From positions 1 through 5,455 of the forward strand of contig QHWK01000303.1 of assembly GCA_003223775.1 (NCBI GenBank): DNA of 5,455 nt. The letters run 5' to 3'. The position numbers and the translations under genes are program-made. Below, piece by piece: positions 1-5,372 of the stretch. Every line of letters starts with the position of its first letter. Within the stretch, counting starts at the first letter, position 1. The notes under the pieces were generated by a model. The model made no database searches and was not told where the DNA came from. It saw only the letters and a program-made list of their open reading frames with translations. Source of the DNA: Acidobacteriota bacterium. GTDB lineage: Bacteria > Acidobacteriota > Vicinamibacteria > Vicinamibacterales > CAVVIG01.

Positions 1-592
1 CCTTCCACAGAATCACGCCGACGACGGCGCCCGCGATCACGATGACCGCGACCGGGTAGATCATCGCCGACTTCACCTGGCCCTGCAGCTTCACGGCCTT
101 CTCGATGTAGGTCGCGAGGCGCTTCAGAATCGTGTCGAGAATACCGCCCGCCTCGCCCGCCGCGATCATGTTGGTGAAGAGCGGGTCGAACGTCTTCGGG
201 TGCTTGCGCATCGCGTCGGCGAGCGAGGCGCCGGACTCGACGTCGCTGCGCGTCTGCAGAATCACCGCCGCGAAGTTCTTGTCCTCTTCCTGGTTGCCGA
301 GGATGTCGAGGCACTGCACGAGCGGCAGCCCGGCGTCGATCATCACCGAGAACTGGCGCGTGAAGACCGCGAGGTTCTTGGCGGCGACCTTCTTGCCGAT
401 CTTCCCCGTCTTCGCTTTGGCGCCGGCCTTCGCATCGGCCTTATCGGCCTTGGCCGCCGCCGGCGTAATCCGCGTGACGTTGATCTGCTCGCGGCGCAGC
501 GCGGACATCGCCGCATCCATCGTGTCGGCGACGCGCTCGCCGCTCACCGTCTGTCCCGCGCGCGTCCGTCCCGAATACGCGAATGTAGGCAT
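1..592 (-). CDS. pilC: Type IV pilus inner-membrane platform protein PilC, N-terminal part (cut by window edge)
   Basis: PilC is the polytopic inner-membrane platform on which PilB and PilT act to add or remove pilin subunits. Only the first 197 codons are present; the rest lies left of position 1. I translated it directly from the minus strand: it starts MPTFAYSGRTRAG. An Ala/Lys-rich linker follows at about residues 45-72, then the start of the first T2SSF domain (LAVFTRQFSVMIDAGLPLVQ, 74-93, and the MIAAGEAGGILD motif, 142-153). The visible part ends inside the first membrane segment, which begins around MIYPVAVIVIAGAVVG (177-192). The ATG at 592-590 is preceded by a weak AAGGT Shine-Dalgarno at 605-601 with 8 nt spacing. 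It follows pilT by 73 nt on the same strand, so co-transcription is likely. The family call is firm; the full length cannot be judged. Confidence 0.95.
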   Translation of the reverse strand, partial: MPTFAYSGRTRAGQTVSGERVADTMDAAMSALRREQINVTRITPAAAKADKADAKAGAKAKTGKIGKKVAAKNLAVFTRQFSVMIDAGLPLVQCLDILGNQEEDKNFAAVILQTRSDVESGASLADAMRKHPKTFDPLFTNMIAAGEAGGILDTILKRLATYIEKAVKLQGQVKSAMIYPVAVIVIAGAVVGVILWK

Positions 593-612
593 GACTCGTT
601 ACCTTGGTGCCC

Positions 613-661
613 TGGTTCTTCGTTCCCGGTTCACGAATTCTTGATTCCGAATTCCAAATTC
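613..661 (-). repeat. Degenerate GAA heptad repeat in the pilT-pilC gap
   Basis: Read on the minus strand, the gap between pilT and pilC is seven 7-nt units. Four have GAA at their first base (GAATTTG, GAATTCG, GAATCAA, GAATTCG). Three more are shifted by one base (TGAACCG, GGAACGA, AGAACCA). Two units contain GAATTC (649-654 and 635-640). This local AT-rich patch in GC-rich DNA ends just before the pilC ribosome binding site. I see no stem-loop with a U-run, so it is not an intrinsic terminator. I recall similar GAATTC-rich spacers in related genomes but cannot verify that here. Confidence 0.6.
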
Positions 662-665
662 TTCA

Positions 666-1802
666 TTACTTCACCGCGCCCGCAGGGCGCGGTACGGCGC
701 CCGGGCGATTCATGCCCGCGCCGGCGACGACGCCGACTCCGCGGTTCATCATGTCGAGCAGCTCTTCCTTGTTCGACGACGCGCCGAGCGCGACGTCCTG
801 CGAGATCTGCCGCTTCATGAAGAGGCTCGCGAGCGACTGGTTCGCCGTCTGCATCCCGAGCTTCTCCTGCCCGGTCTGCATCGCGCCGTAGATCTGGTGG
901 ACCTTGTCGTCGCGAATCAGGTTCCGGATCGCCGGCGTCGGCACCATGATCTCGAGCGAGCAGACGCGGCCCTTGCCGTCGGCGCGCGGCAGCAGCGCCT
1001 GGCAGACGATTCCCTCGAGCACGAGCGAGAGCTGCGTCCGGATCTGCGCCTGCTGGCCGGCCGGGAAGATGTCGATGATGCGGTTGATCGTCTGCGCCGC
1101 CGAGTTCGTGTGCAGCGTCCCGAACGTCAAGTGGCCGGTCTCGGCGATCTTCAGCGCCGCTTCCACCGTCTCGAGGTCGCGCATCTCGCCGATGAGGACG
1201 ATGTCGGGGTCCTCGCGGAGCGCGGCGCGCAGCGCGTTGGTGAAGCTCGACGTGTCGCTGTGCACCTCGCGCTGGTTCACGAGGCAGTTCTTGTGCGGGT
1301 GGATGTACTCGATCGGATCCTCGATCGTGAGGATGTGGTCGTGGCGCTCGGTGTTGATCTTGTCGAGCATCGCCGCGAGCGTCGTCGACTTGCCGCTGCC
1401 GGTCGGGCCGGTGATGAGCACGAGGCCGCGCGGCCGCTCGGAGAGCGTCGCGAGCACCGGCGGCAGCCCCAGCTCCTGGAACGTGCGGATCTTTTCGGGA
1501 ATCAACCGGTAGACGGCCCCGACGGCGCCGCGCTGGTTGAACACGTTGCAGCGGAAGCGCGAGGCGATCGCCTTGATGCCGAACGAGAAGTCGAGCTCCA
1601 TCGACTCCTCGAAGCGCTTCTTCTGCGAGTCGGTGAGGACGCTGTAGGCGAGGCTCTTCGTCTCGGCCGGCGTCAGCTCCGGCAGCGGCAGGCGCTGCAG
1701 GTGGCCGTGCACGCGCACCTGCGGCGGCGTCTGCGTCGCAATATGGAGGTCCGACCCGTTCATGTCGACCATCGTCTTCAGCAGTTCCGGTAGTGTCGCC
1801 AA
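666..1802 (-). CDS. pilT: Type IV pilus retraction ATPase PilT
   Basis: PilT is the cytoplasmic hexameric ATPase that drives pilus depolymerisation and retraction. The predicted protein is 378 aa, slightly longer than typical family members. It has an N-terminal PAS-like domain (GSDLHI at 16-21), Walker A GPTGSGKS at 132-139 and an Asp box with TIEDPIEY at 159-166. Walker B is IVLIGEMRD at 201-209, and the His box is TGHLTFGTLHTNSA at 222-235. The AIRNLIR motif at 291-297 is a PilT hallmark linked to retraction, and separates it from PilB. The tail from about 354 is Gly/Pro-rich and probably disordered. The open frame continues upstream, antisense-like and out of frame with pilB, so the start must be chosen. 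TTG at 1802 has AGGGAG 6 nt upstream and gives the expected PilT N-terminus (ATLPELLKTMVDMNG). It follows pilB by 35 nt and very probably shares its operon. Confidence 0.97.
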   Translation of the reverse strand: MATLPELLKTMVDMNGSDLHIATQTPPQVRVHGHLQRLPLPELTPAETKSLAYSVLTDSQKKRFEESMELDFSFGIKAIASRFRCNVFNQRGAVGAVYRLIPEKIRTFQELGLPPVLATLSERPRGLVLITGPTGSGKSTTLAAMLDKINTERHDHILTIEDPIEYIHPHKNCLVNQREVHSDTSSFTNALRAALREDPDIVLIGEMRDLETVEAALKIAETGHLTFGTLHTNSAAQTINRIIDIFPAGQQAQIRTQLSLVLEGIVCQALLPRADGKGRVCSLEIMVPTPAIRNLIRDDKVHQIYGAMQTGQEKLGMQTANQSLASLFMKRQISQDVALGASSNKEELLDMMNRGVGVVAGAGMNRPGAVPRPAGAVK

Positions 1803-1808
1803 CGTAAG

Positions 1809-1814
1809 CTCCCT
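1809..1814 (-). promoter_or_regulatory. Ribosome binding site that fixes the TTG start of pilT
   Basis: AGGGAG on the minus strand lies 6 nt before the TTG at 1802-1800. No ATG or GTG is available at a suitable distance. The next in-frame ATG codons (residues 11 and 14) would remove conserved N-terminal residues. This makes TTG the best-supported start. Confidence 0.75.
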
Positions 1815-1837
1815 GTTTATCTGTATCGCGTGTCGCG

Positions 1838-3616
1838 TCACTTCACGGTTTCGCGAACGACCTCTTCGATCGACGTCAGCCCGTCCTTCACCTTCCGCAG
1901 CCCGCTCGCGCGGAGCGTGATCATCCCTTCGTCGATCGCCTTGCGCCGCAGCTCGAGGCCCGACGCGCCGACGAGAATCAGCTCGCGCAGCTCTTCGGAC
2001 ACCGCCATGACTTCGTAGAGGCCGACGCGCCCCTTGTAGCCCGTGTTGTTGCAGGTGTCGCAGCCCGCGCCCTTCATCGGCGTCACGCTCGAGGCGTCTT
2101 CCGCGTTGAAGCCCGCCTGCATGAGCGCCTCGGGCGTCATCGGGTTCGCCTCCTTGCAGTTGGCGCAGACGCGGCGCACGAGGCGCTGCGCGCAGATCAG
2201 GTGCACGGAGCTCGCGACGAGGAACGGCTCGATGCCCATGTTCATCAGACGGTTGATCGTGCTCGGCGCGTCGTTGGTGTGGAGCGTCGACAGCACGAGG
2301 TGGCCGGTGAGCGCCGCCTTGACCGCGATTTCCGCCGTCTCGAAGTCTCGGATTTCGCCGACGAGGATGATGTTCGGGTCCTGGCGCAGGAACGACCGGA
2401 GCGCCGCCGCGAAGTTCAGCCCGATGTTCTCCTTCACCTGCACCTGGTTGATGCCGGCGAGGTTGAATTCGACCGGGTCCTCGGCGGTCATGATGTTGGT
2501 CTCGGGGGTGTTGATCTTGGCGATCGAGGAATAGAGCGTGTTGGTCTTGCCGCTGCCGGTGGGGCCGGTCACGAGCACCATGCCCCACGGGCGCGCGATC
2601 GCCTCCTCGAACTTGGTGAGCGACTCGGGCTCGAACCCGAGCTTCGTCATGTCGAGCATCAGCTTGTCTTTGTCGAGCAAGCGGAGCACGATCTTTTCGC
2701 CGAAGAGCGTCGGCAGCACCGACACACGGAAGTCGATCTCCTTCGGCTCGCCGCTCTCGTTGTAGCGGATCTTGATGCGGCCGTCCTGCGGCAGGCGCTT
2801 CTCCGCGATGTCGAGCTTCGACATGATCTTGATGCGCGAGACGATCGCATCGCGGTACTTCATCGGCGGCGCCATGATGTTGTAGAGGATGCCGTCGATG
2901 CGGTACCGCACGCGCAGCTCTTTCTCGTACGGCTCGATGTGGATGTCGCTCGCGCCCTTCTGGATCGCGGACATCAGCACGACGTTGCAGAGCCGCACGA
3001 CCGGCGCGTCCTCGCCCTGCCTGGCGAGCGCTTCGGCGCTGATCTCCTGCAGCTCCTCGAGCACCTCGACGCCGTCGGCGTCGCCGCCGAGCGAGGCCTG
3101 CAGCTCCTCGAGGCCGCGGCTTGCCATCTCCAGCGTGCTGCCGGTCGCGGGCTTGTCGCCCGCCTTGCCCTTCCCCGCCGCGCCGCCCTTCCCGCTCGGG
3201 TAGTACTTCTCGATGGCGTCGGTGATCGCGACCTCGGAGGCGACGACCGGTTCGACCGTGTAGCCGGTCATGAACTTGATGTCGTCCATCGCGAAGACGT
3301 TGGTCGGATCCGTCATCGCGATCGTCAGCGTGCTGCCCGACCGGCTCAGCGGGATGATTTGGTACTTCCGCGCGGTCTCGGTCGGGACGAGCTTGATGAT
3401 CGTGAGGTCGATCTTGAAGCTGGCGAGGTTGATGGCCGGGACGCCGTACTGCTTGCTGAGCAGGGCGGTGATTTGCTCGTCCTTGACGAACCCCATCTTG
3501 ACGAGGTTGTAGCCGAGCTTGCCGCCGTTCGACTTCTGCTGGGTGAGAGCCTGCTGAAGTTGCTCCGCGGTGATCAGTTTCTCCTTGAGGAGGAGCTCGC
3601 CTATACGAACGGCCAT
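1838..3616 (-). CDS. pilB: Type IV pilus assembly (extension) ATPase PilB
   Basis: PilB is the hexameric GspE/PilB-type ATPase that powers pilin polymerisation at the PilC platform. The 592-aa product has the normal family length. Residues 4-24 and 33-53 are two MshEN-like motifs (RIGELLLKEKLITAEQLQQAL; KLGYNLVKMGFVKDEQ), the fold that binds c-di-GMP in MshE and some PilB proteins. A low-complexity Gly/Lys/Ala linker spans about 141-160. The N2 domain includes GASDIHIEPY at 221-230. The ATPase core has Walker A GPTGSGKT 351-358, Asp-box TAEDPVE 377-383, Walker B ILVGEIRD 417-424 and His box TGHLVLSTLHTNDA 437-450. A tetracysteine zinc site (C484, C487, C519, C522) is typical of PilB/GspE and absent from PilT. 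The ATG at 3616 fits the family N-terminus but has no Shine-Dalgarno, and a promoter lies almost on top of it. It heads the pilB-pilT-pilC run, 47 nt after the upstream barrel gene. Confidence 0.97.
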   Translation of the reverse strand: MAVRIGELLLKEKLITAEQLQQALTQQKSNGGKLGYNLVKMGFVKDEQITALLSKQYGVPAINLASFKIDLTIIKLVPTETARKYQIIPLSRSGSTLTIAMTDPTNVFAMDDIKFMTGYTVEPVVASEVAITDAIEKYYPSGKGGAAGKGKAGDKPATGSTLEMASRGLEELQASLGGDADGVEVLEELQEISAEALARQGEDAPVVRLCNVVLMSAIQKGASDIHIEPYEKELRVRYRIDGILYNIMAPPMKYRDAIVSRIKIMSKLDIAEKRLPQDGRIKIRYNESGEPKEIDFRVSVLPTLFGEKIVLRLLDKDKLMLDMTKLGFEPESLTKFEEAIARPWGMVLVTGPTGSGKTNTLYSSIAKINTPETNIMTAEDPVEFNLAGINQVQVKENIGLNFAAALRSFLRQDPNIILVGEIRDFETAEIAVKAALTGHLVLSTLHTNDAPSTINRLMNMGIEPFLVASSVHLICAQRLVRRVCANCKEANPMTPEALMQAGFNAEDASSVTPMKGAGCDTCNNTGYKGRVGLYEVMAVSEELRELILVGASGLELRRKAIDEGMITLRASGLRKVKDGLTSIEEVVRETVK

Positions 3617-3625
3617 GAAGTCAGT

Positions 3626-3655
3626 AGTTTACTTGGGCTTGACAAATAATGTCAA
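3626..3655 (-). promoter_or_regulatory. Sigma-70 type promoter of pilB, probably giving a leaderless mRNA
   Basis: On the minus strand a perfect TTGACA (-35, 3655-3650) is followed by an 18-nt spacer and TAAACT (-10, 3631-3626, four of six consensus bases). Transcription should begin about 7 nt further on, near 3619, only a few bases before the pilB ATG at 3616. No Shine-Dalgarno lies between, so a leaderless or near-leaderless pilB transcript is inferred. I see no sigma-54 GG-GC pair here. Confidence 0.55.
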
Positions 3656-3664
3656 TCGTTGACC
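3639..3664. promoter_or_regulatory. Three alternating TTGAC half-sites over the pilB -35 box (candidate operator)
   Basis: A perfect inverted repeat, TTGACA-AATAA-TGTCAA (3639-3655), contains the pilB -35 hexamer in one arm. A third half-site, TTGACC (3659-3664), follows after 3 nt and touches the stop codon of the barrel gene. The half-sites alternate in orientation (+, -, +). A factor bound here would occlude RNA polymerase. No T-run follows, so a terminator is unlikely. Regulator unknown. Confidence 0.45.
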
Positions 3665-4541
3665 TAAAACGTCACTCTTAAGGCAATCCCCCAACCGTGC
3701 CGGGCGTCATCACTACCGCCCGACAGGTACGCATCGGCGTAAGTGCCCGTCCGCACCAGCACGCTCACGCCGCCGCTCTGCTGCCAGGCCGCAGTGCCGA
3801 CGGTGTTCTTGCTCAGCCCGCCCCGGATGCCGAACGTCCGCCGCGGTGTCCACGCCTCCACGCCCGGCCGCTCGAGAGCGCGAACCCGGCTCGCGCCCGC
3901 CGCCCGAGCGTGAACGCGCGGTCGCCACTGCCGAAAGCCGGTTCGGCCAGGTCCCGCACCGTCAGGCCGAACCGCGCCGGGCCGAAGCTCGCCATCGCCC
4001 CGACGTCGAGGCTGACGTTCGTCGTATCCGCGTGAAGCAGCTTGAGCGTCGTGCCCAGGACGAAGTGGTCGCCCAGCGAGTGGCCGACCGTCGCGCCGTA
4101 CAGGCTGAGGACGCTCTCTTCTTGTCGGCCGATGGGGGGTAGGCCTGTAGAGGTTGTGACCCGTATTTGACTGAGCGGTAAGCGGTAATAGGTCAGCCCG
4201 AGGGCAGGATAAGCGGCCGCAAACCCGCGTACCGATTCGGGCTGCGCCTTCTCGGGCCGCCCGTATTCGATCAGCCCGTTGAAGAGGGCGCCCCCGGCCA
4301 GCCCCGCCGGATTCCACCAGCCGGCGGTTGCATCGTCCGCCACCGCCGTGAACGCCCCGGCCATGCCCTGGGCGCGGACGCCGATAGTGTCGGTCGTCTG
4401 GGCCGCGGCTGTCGCTGACAAGGACACAAAGGAAAAGAACAGAGGCCACAGAGGGACGCACAGAGCGAAGGGCACAGAGGACACAGAGGCCTGGCGGCGG
4501 ATGACCGACACCACAGACGGAGACGAGGAGGCGTTGAACAT
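3664..4541 (-). pseudogene. FadL/PorV-like outer-membrane beta-barrel protein, reading frame broken near its 3' end
   Basis: The 5' frame (from ATG 4541) encodes a signal peptide with a likely cleavage ATAAA|QTTD after residue 47. The mature start is TIGVRAQGMAGAFTAVADD, then WWNPAGLAGG, a pattern seen in FadL/PorV-like barrels whose N-terminus enters the pore. Amphipathic strand-like stretches follow to RARAGFALSS (about residue 224). Coding sense then moves to another frame, from about GVEAWTPRRTFGIRGG onward, and ends ALRVTF. A C-terminal Phe after alternating residues is the usual BAM-recognised end of an outer-membrane protein. The shift at about 3864-3875 equals loss of 3k+1 nt. One missing base restores a continuous protein. 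My memory of similar proteins suggests an extra strand pair of perhaps 30 residues belongs here, implying a larger deletion. A sequencing or assembly error is possible. AGGAGG lies directly against the ATG with no spacing, which is poor. Substrate unknown. Confidence 0.7.
4405..4490 (+). repeat. CACAGAG-type interspersed repeat, copy 1, inside the signal-peptide codons of the barrel gene
   Basis: The plus strand carries CACAGAG at 4447, 4459, 4473 and 4482, with degenerate units CACAAAGG at 4425 and AACAGAGG at 4439, so spacing is 8-14 nt. Its first 50 nt (4405-4454) match the inverted copy at 4648-4697 at 46 of 50 positions by hand count. On the minus strand it encodes residues 18-46 of the barrel precursor, the hydrophobic part of the signal peptide. 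I recall such CACAGAG repeats as common non-coding interspersed elements in GC-rich soil bacteria; family membership is from memory. Confidence 0.75.
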
Positions 4542-4619
4542 CCTCCTAGCGTAGTGCGTTCATCTGTCGTGTCCGTGCGGGTTTCTTCGGCGGCTTCGCT
4601 CGGCGGCGTTCCCTGGCGG

Positions 4620-4697
4620 CTTCCTTTGTGGCCTTTCTTTGTGTTTTCCTCTGTGCCCTCTGTTCTCTTCCTTTGTGCCCTTGTCAGCGACGGCCGC
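4620..4697 (-). repeat. CACAGAG-type interspersed repeat, copy 2, inverted relative to copy 1
   Basis: Read on the minus strand from 4697 this copy begins GCGGCCGTCGCTGACAAGG, then CACAAAGG, AACAGAGG and CACAGAGG units, decaying into CACAAAG-like units by about 4620. The core 4648-4697 pairs with 4405-4454, with 193 nt between the arms. It begins 2 nt after the decarboxylase stop codon (4702-4700). If transcribed, the arms could form a 50-bp imperfect stem. It fills most of the 158-nt gap 4542-4699; in the rest (about 4548-4619) I see only GC-rich sequence with short GGCGGCTTC repeats. Confidence 0.75.
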
Positions 4698-4699
4698 CG

Positions 4700-5251
4700 C
4701 TAACCGACTAGAACGGCGGCGGCGACGACGGTGGTCCACAGCCCCTTCTTGTCGCCGACCGCCGTCTGTGTGACGTTCTGCGTGCGGACGATCTCGTTCG
4801 AGAGGCGGTAAACCTCTTTCTTCTCGTCCCAGCTCTTGTCGGGATCGAACTCGAGGCCCAGCGTCGTCGCGAGCATTTCGGCGGCGAGCTCCTCGGCGTA
4901 GTCGCCGGCGATGTCCTCGCTCTCGCCGAAGCTGTGGTGCTCGGAGAGGTAGCCGTACAGATCGCGATCGCGCGGGATCGCGACGCCGACGGTCGCCGCG
5001 ATCAGGCGGTGCGGCTCGCGCGTCGCCGCTTCGGACATCACGACGAAGGTGACCTGGCCCGGCTCGAGGCGCTTCATCCCTTCCGCTCGCGGAAGGATGC
5101 GGCAGTTCGGCGGAAAGATGCTCGACACGCGGACGAGATTGCACGCGGCGATGCCGGCCGAGCGGAGCGCGAGCTCGAACGAGGTCAGCTTCTCGCGGTG
5201 CTTCCCGACACCCTTGGTGAAGAACATTTCCTTCGGGACGAAGCCGACCAC
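4700..5251 (-). CDS. pdaD: Pyruvoyl-dependent arginine decarboxylase
   Basis: This enzyme converts L-arginine to agmatine and CO2 (EC 4.1.1.19) using a self-made pyruvoyl group, and feeds polyamine synthesis or acid resistance. With the chosen start the protein is 183 aa, close to family length. NLVRVSSIFPPNC (38-50) matches the conserved self-cleavage region: the chain should break between S43 and S44, and S44 becomes the pyruvoyl group of the alpha chain. GYLSEHHSFGES (100-111) is a second conserved segment, with E104 a candidate acidic active-site residue. TTVVAAAVLVG at the C-terminus also fits the family. No signal peptide is seen, so it is cytoplasmic. GTG at 5251 is preferred because AAGGAG lies 7 nt upstream; GTG at 5257 would have only 1 nt spacing. 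It is divergent from a MarR gene, and no other polyamine gene is visible. Confidence 0.92.
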   Translation of the reverse strand: MVGFVPKEMFFTKGVGKHREKLTSFELALRSAGIAACNLVRVSSIFPPNCRILPRAEGMKRLEPGQVTFVVMSEAATREPHRLIAATVGVAIPRDRDLYGYLSEHHSFGESEDIAGDYAEELAAEMLATTLGLEFDPDKSWDEKKEVYRLSNEIVRTQNVTQTAVGDKKGLWTTVVAAAVLVG

Positions 5252-5258
5252 GCTCACT

Positions 5259-5264
5259 CTCCTT
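5259..5264 (-). promoter_or_regulatory. Ribosome binding site of the arginine decarboxylase gene
   Basis: AAGGAG on the minus strand is a strong Shine-Dalgarno with 7 nt to GTG 5251. It decides between the two in-frame GTG codons at 5257 and 5251, and rules out longer forms starting at 5341. Confidence 0.75.
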
Positions 5265-5284
5265 GTTGCACGGCGGGACCACGC

Positions 5285-5313
5285 ATGGTAAACACCAGCT
5301 TTCCGACTGTCAA
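5285..5313 (-). promoter_or_regulatory. Sigma-70 type promoter of the arginine decarboxylase gene
   Basis: On the minus strand TTGACA (5313-5308), a 17-nt spacer and TACCAT (5290-5285, four of six consensus) form a good housekeeping promoter. Transcription should start near 5278, giving a leader of about 27 nt that contains the AAGGAG site. It is about 40 bp from the MarR palindrome on the other side of the divergent region, so direct repression from that site is not obvious. Confidence 0.6.
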
Positions 5314-5347
5314 GGAATCCGCCGCGCGATCCGGGCGGCAACGGTTG

Positions 5348-5353
5348 TATAAT
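5348..5353 (+). promoter_or_regulatory. -10 box of the MarR-family gene promoter
   Basis: A perfect TATAAT lies 19 nt before the ATG at 5373, predicting a transcription start near 5360. No recognisable -35 hexamer is found at 16-18 nt upstream (the sequence there is GC-rich), so activity may be weak or need another contact. Its last base overlaps the palindrome. Confidence 0.5.
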
Positions 5354-5371
5354 GCTTAGGACCCCTAAGCA
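5353..5371. promoter_or_regulatory. Perfect inverted repeat, candidate MarR operator
   Basis: TGCTTAGG-ACC-CCTAAGCA has two perfect 8-bp arms around a 3-nt centre. It covers the predicted transcription start between the TATAAT box and the ATG of a MarR-family gene. MarR dimers bind palindromes of about this size and commonly repress their own promoters, so autoregulation is a reasonable inference. Confidence 0.6.
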
Positions 5372-5372
5372 A

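Noticed and set aside
897..1793. Open frame of 298 codons on the plus strand opposite pilT
   Set aside because: It is an Arg/Asp/Val-rich shadow of the conserved ATPase gene with no motifs of its own.
1803..2588. Upstream extension of the pilT frame to an ATG at 2588
   Set aside because: The extension is out of frame with pilB, Arg/Pro/His-rich and unlike any PilT N-terminus. The TTG at 1802 has a good ribosome binding site.
2201..3649. Open frame of 482 codons on the plus strand opposite pilB
   Set aside because: It is very rich in Arg, Asp, Leu and Val, typical of the antisense of a GC-rich gene. It has no recognisable domain and is fully explained by pilB on the other strand.
3617..3663. 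Intrinsic terminator between the barrel gene and pilB
   Set aside because: The TTGACA/TGTCAA palindrome is AT-rich with only 6-bp arms and has no following T-run, so it fits an operator or promoter better.
4279..4554. Plus-strand frame of 91 codons containing NRGHRGTHRAKGTEDTEA
   Set aside because: This peptide pattern is the translated repeat and is antisense to the barrel gene. It is commonly mis-annotated as a hypothetical protein.
4648..4720. Possible plus-strand exported peptide reading PLCPLFSSFVPLSATAAA
   Set aside because: It continues only into Arg-rich antisense of the decarboxylase and soon hits a stop codon. No mature protein follows, so it is treated as repeat sequence.
4560..5282. 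Open frame of 240 codons on the minus strand overlapping the decarboxylase
   Set aside because: Its sequence is Arg-rich and includes the translated CACAGAG repeat (NRGHRGKHKE). The overlapping frame carries the clear enzyme motifs.
5352..5372. Earlier in-frame ATG (5352) for the MarR gene
   Set aside because: It overlaps the TATAAT box and would lie upstream of the predicted transcription start, inside the operator palindrome.
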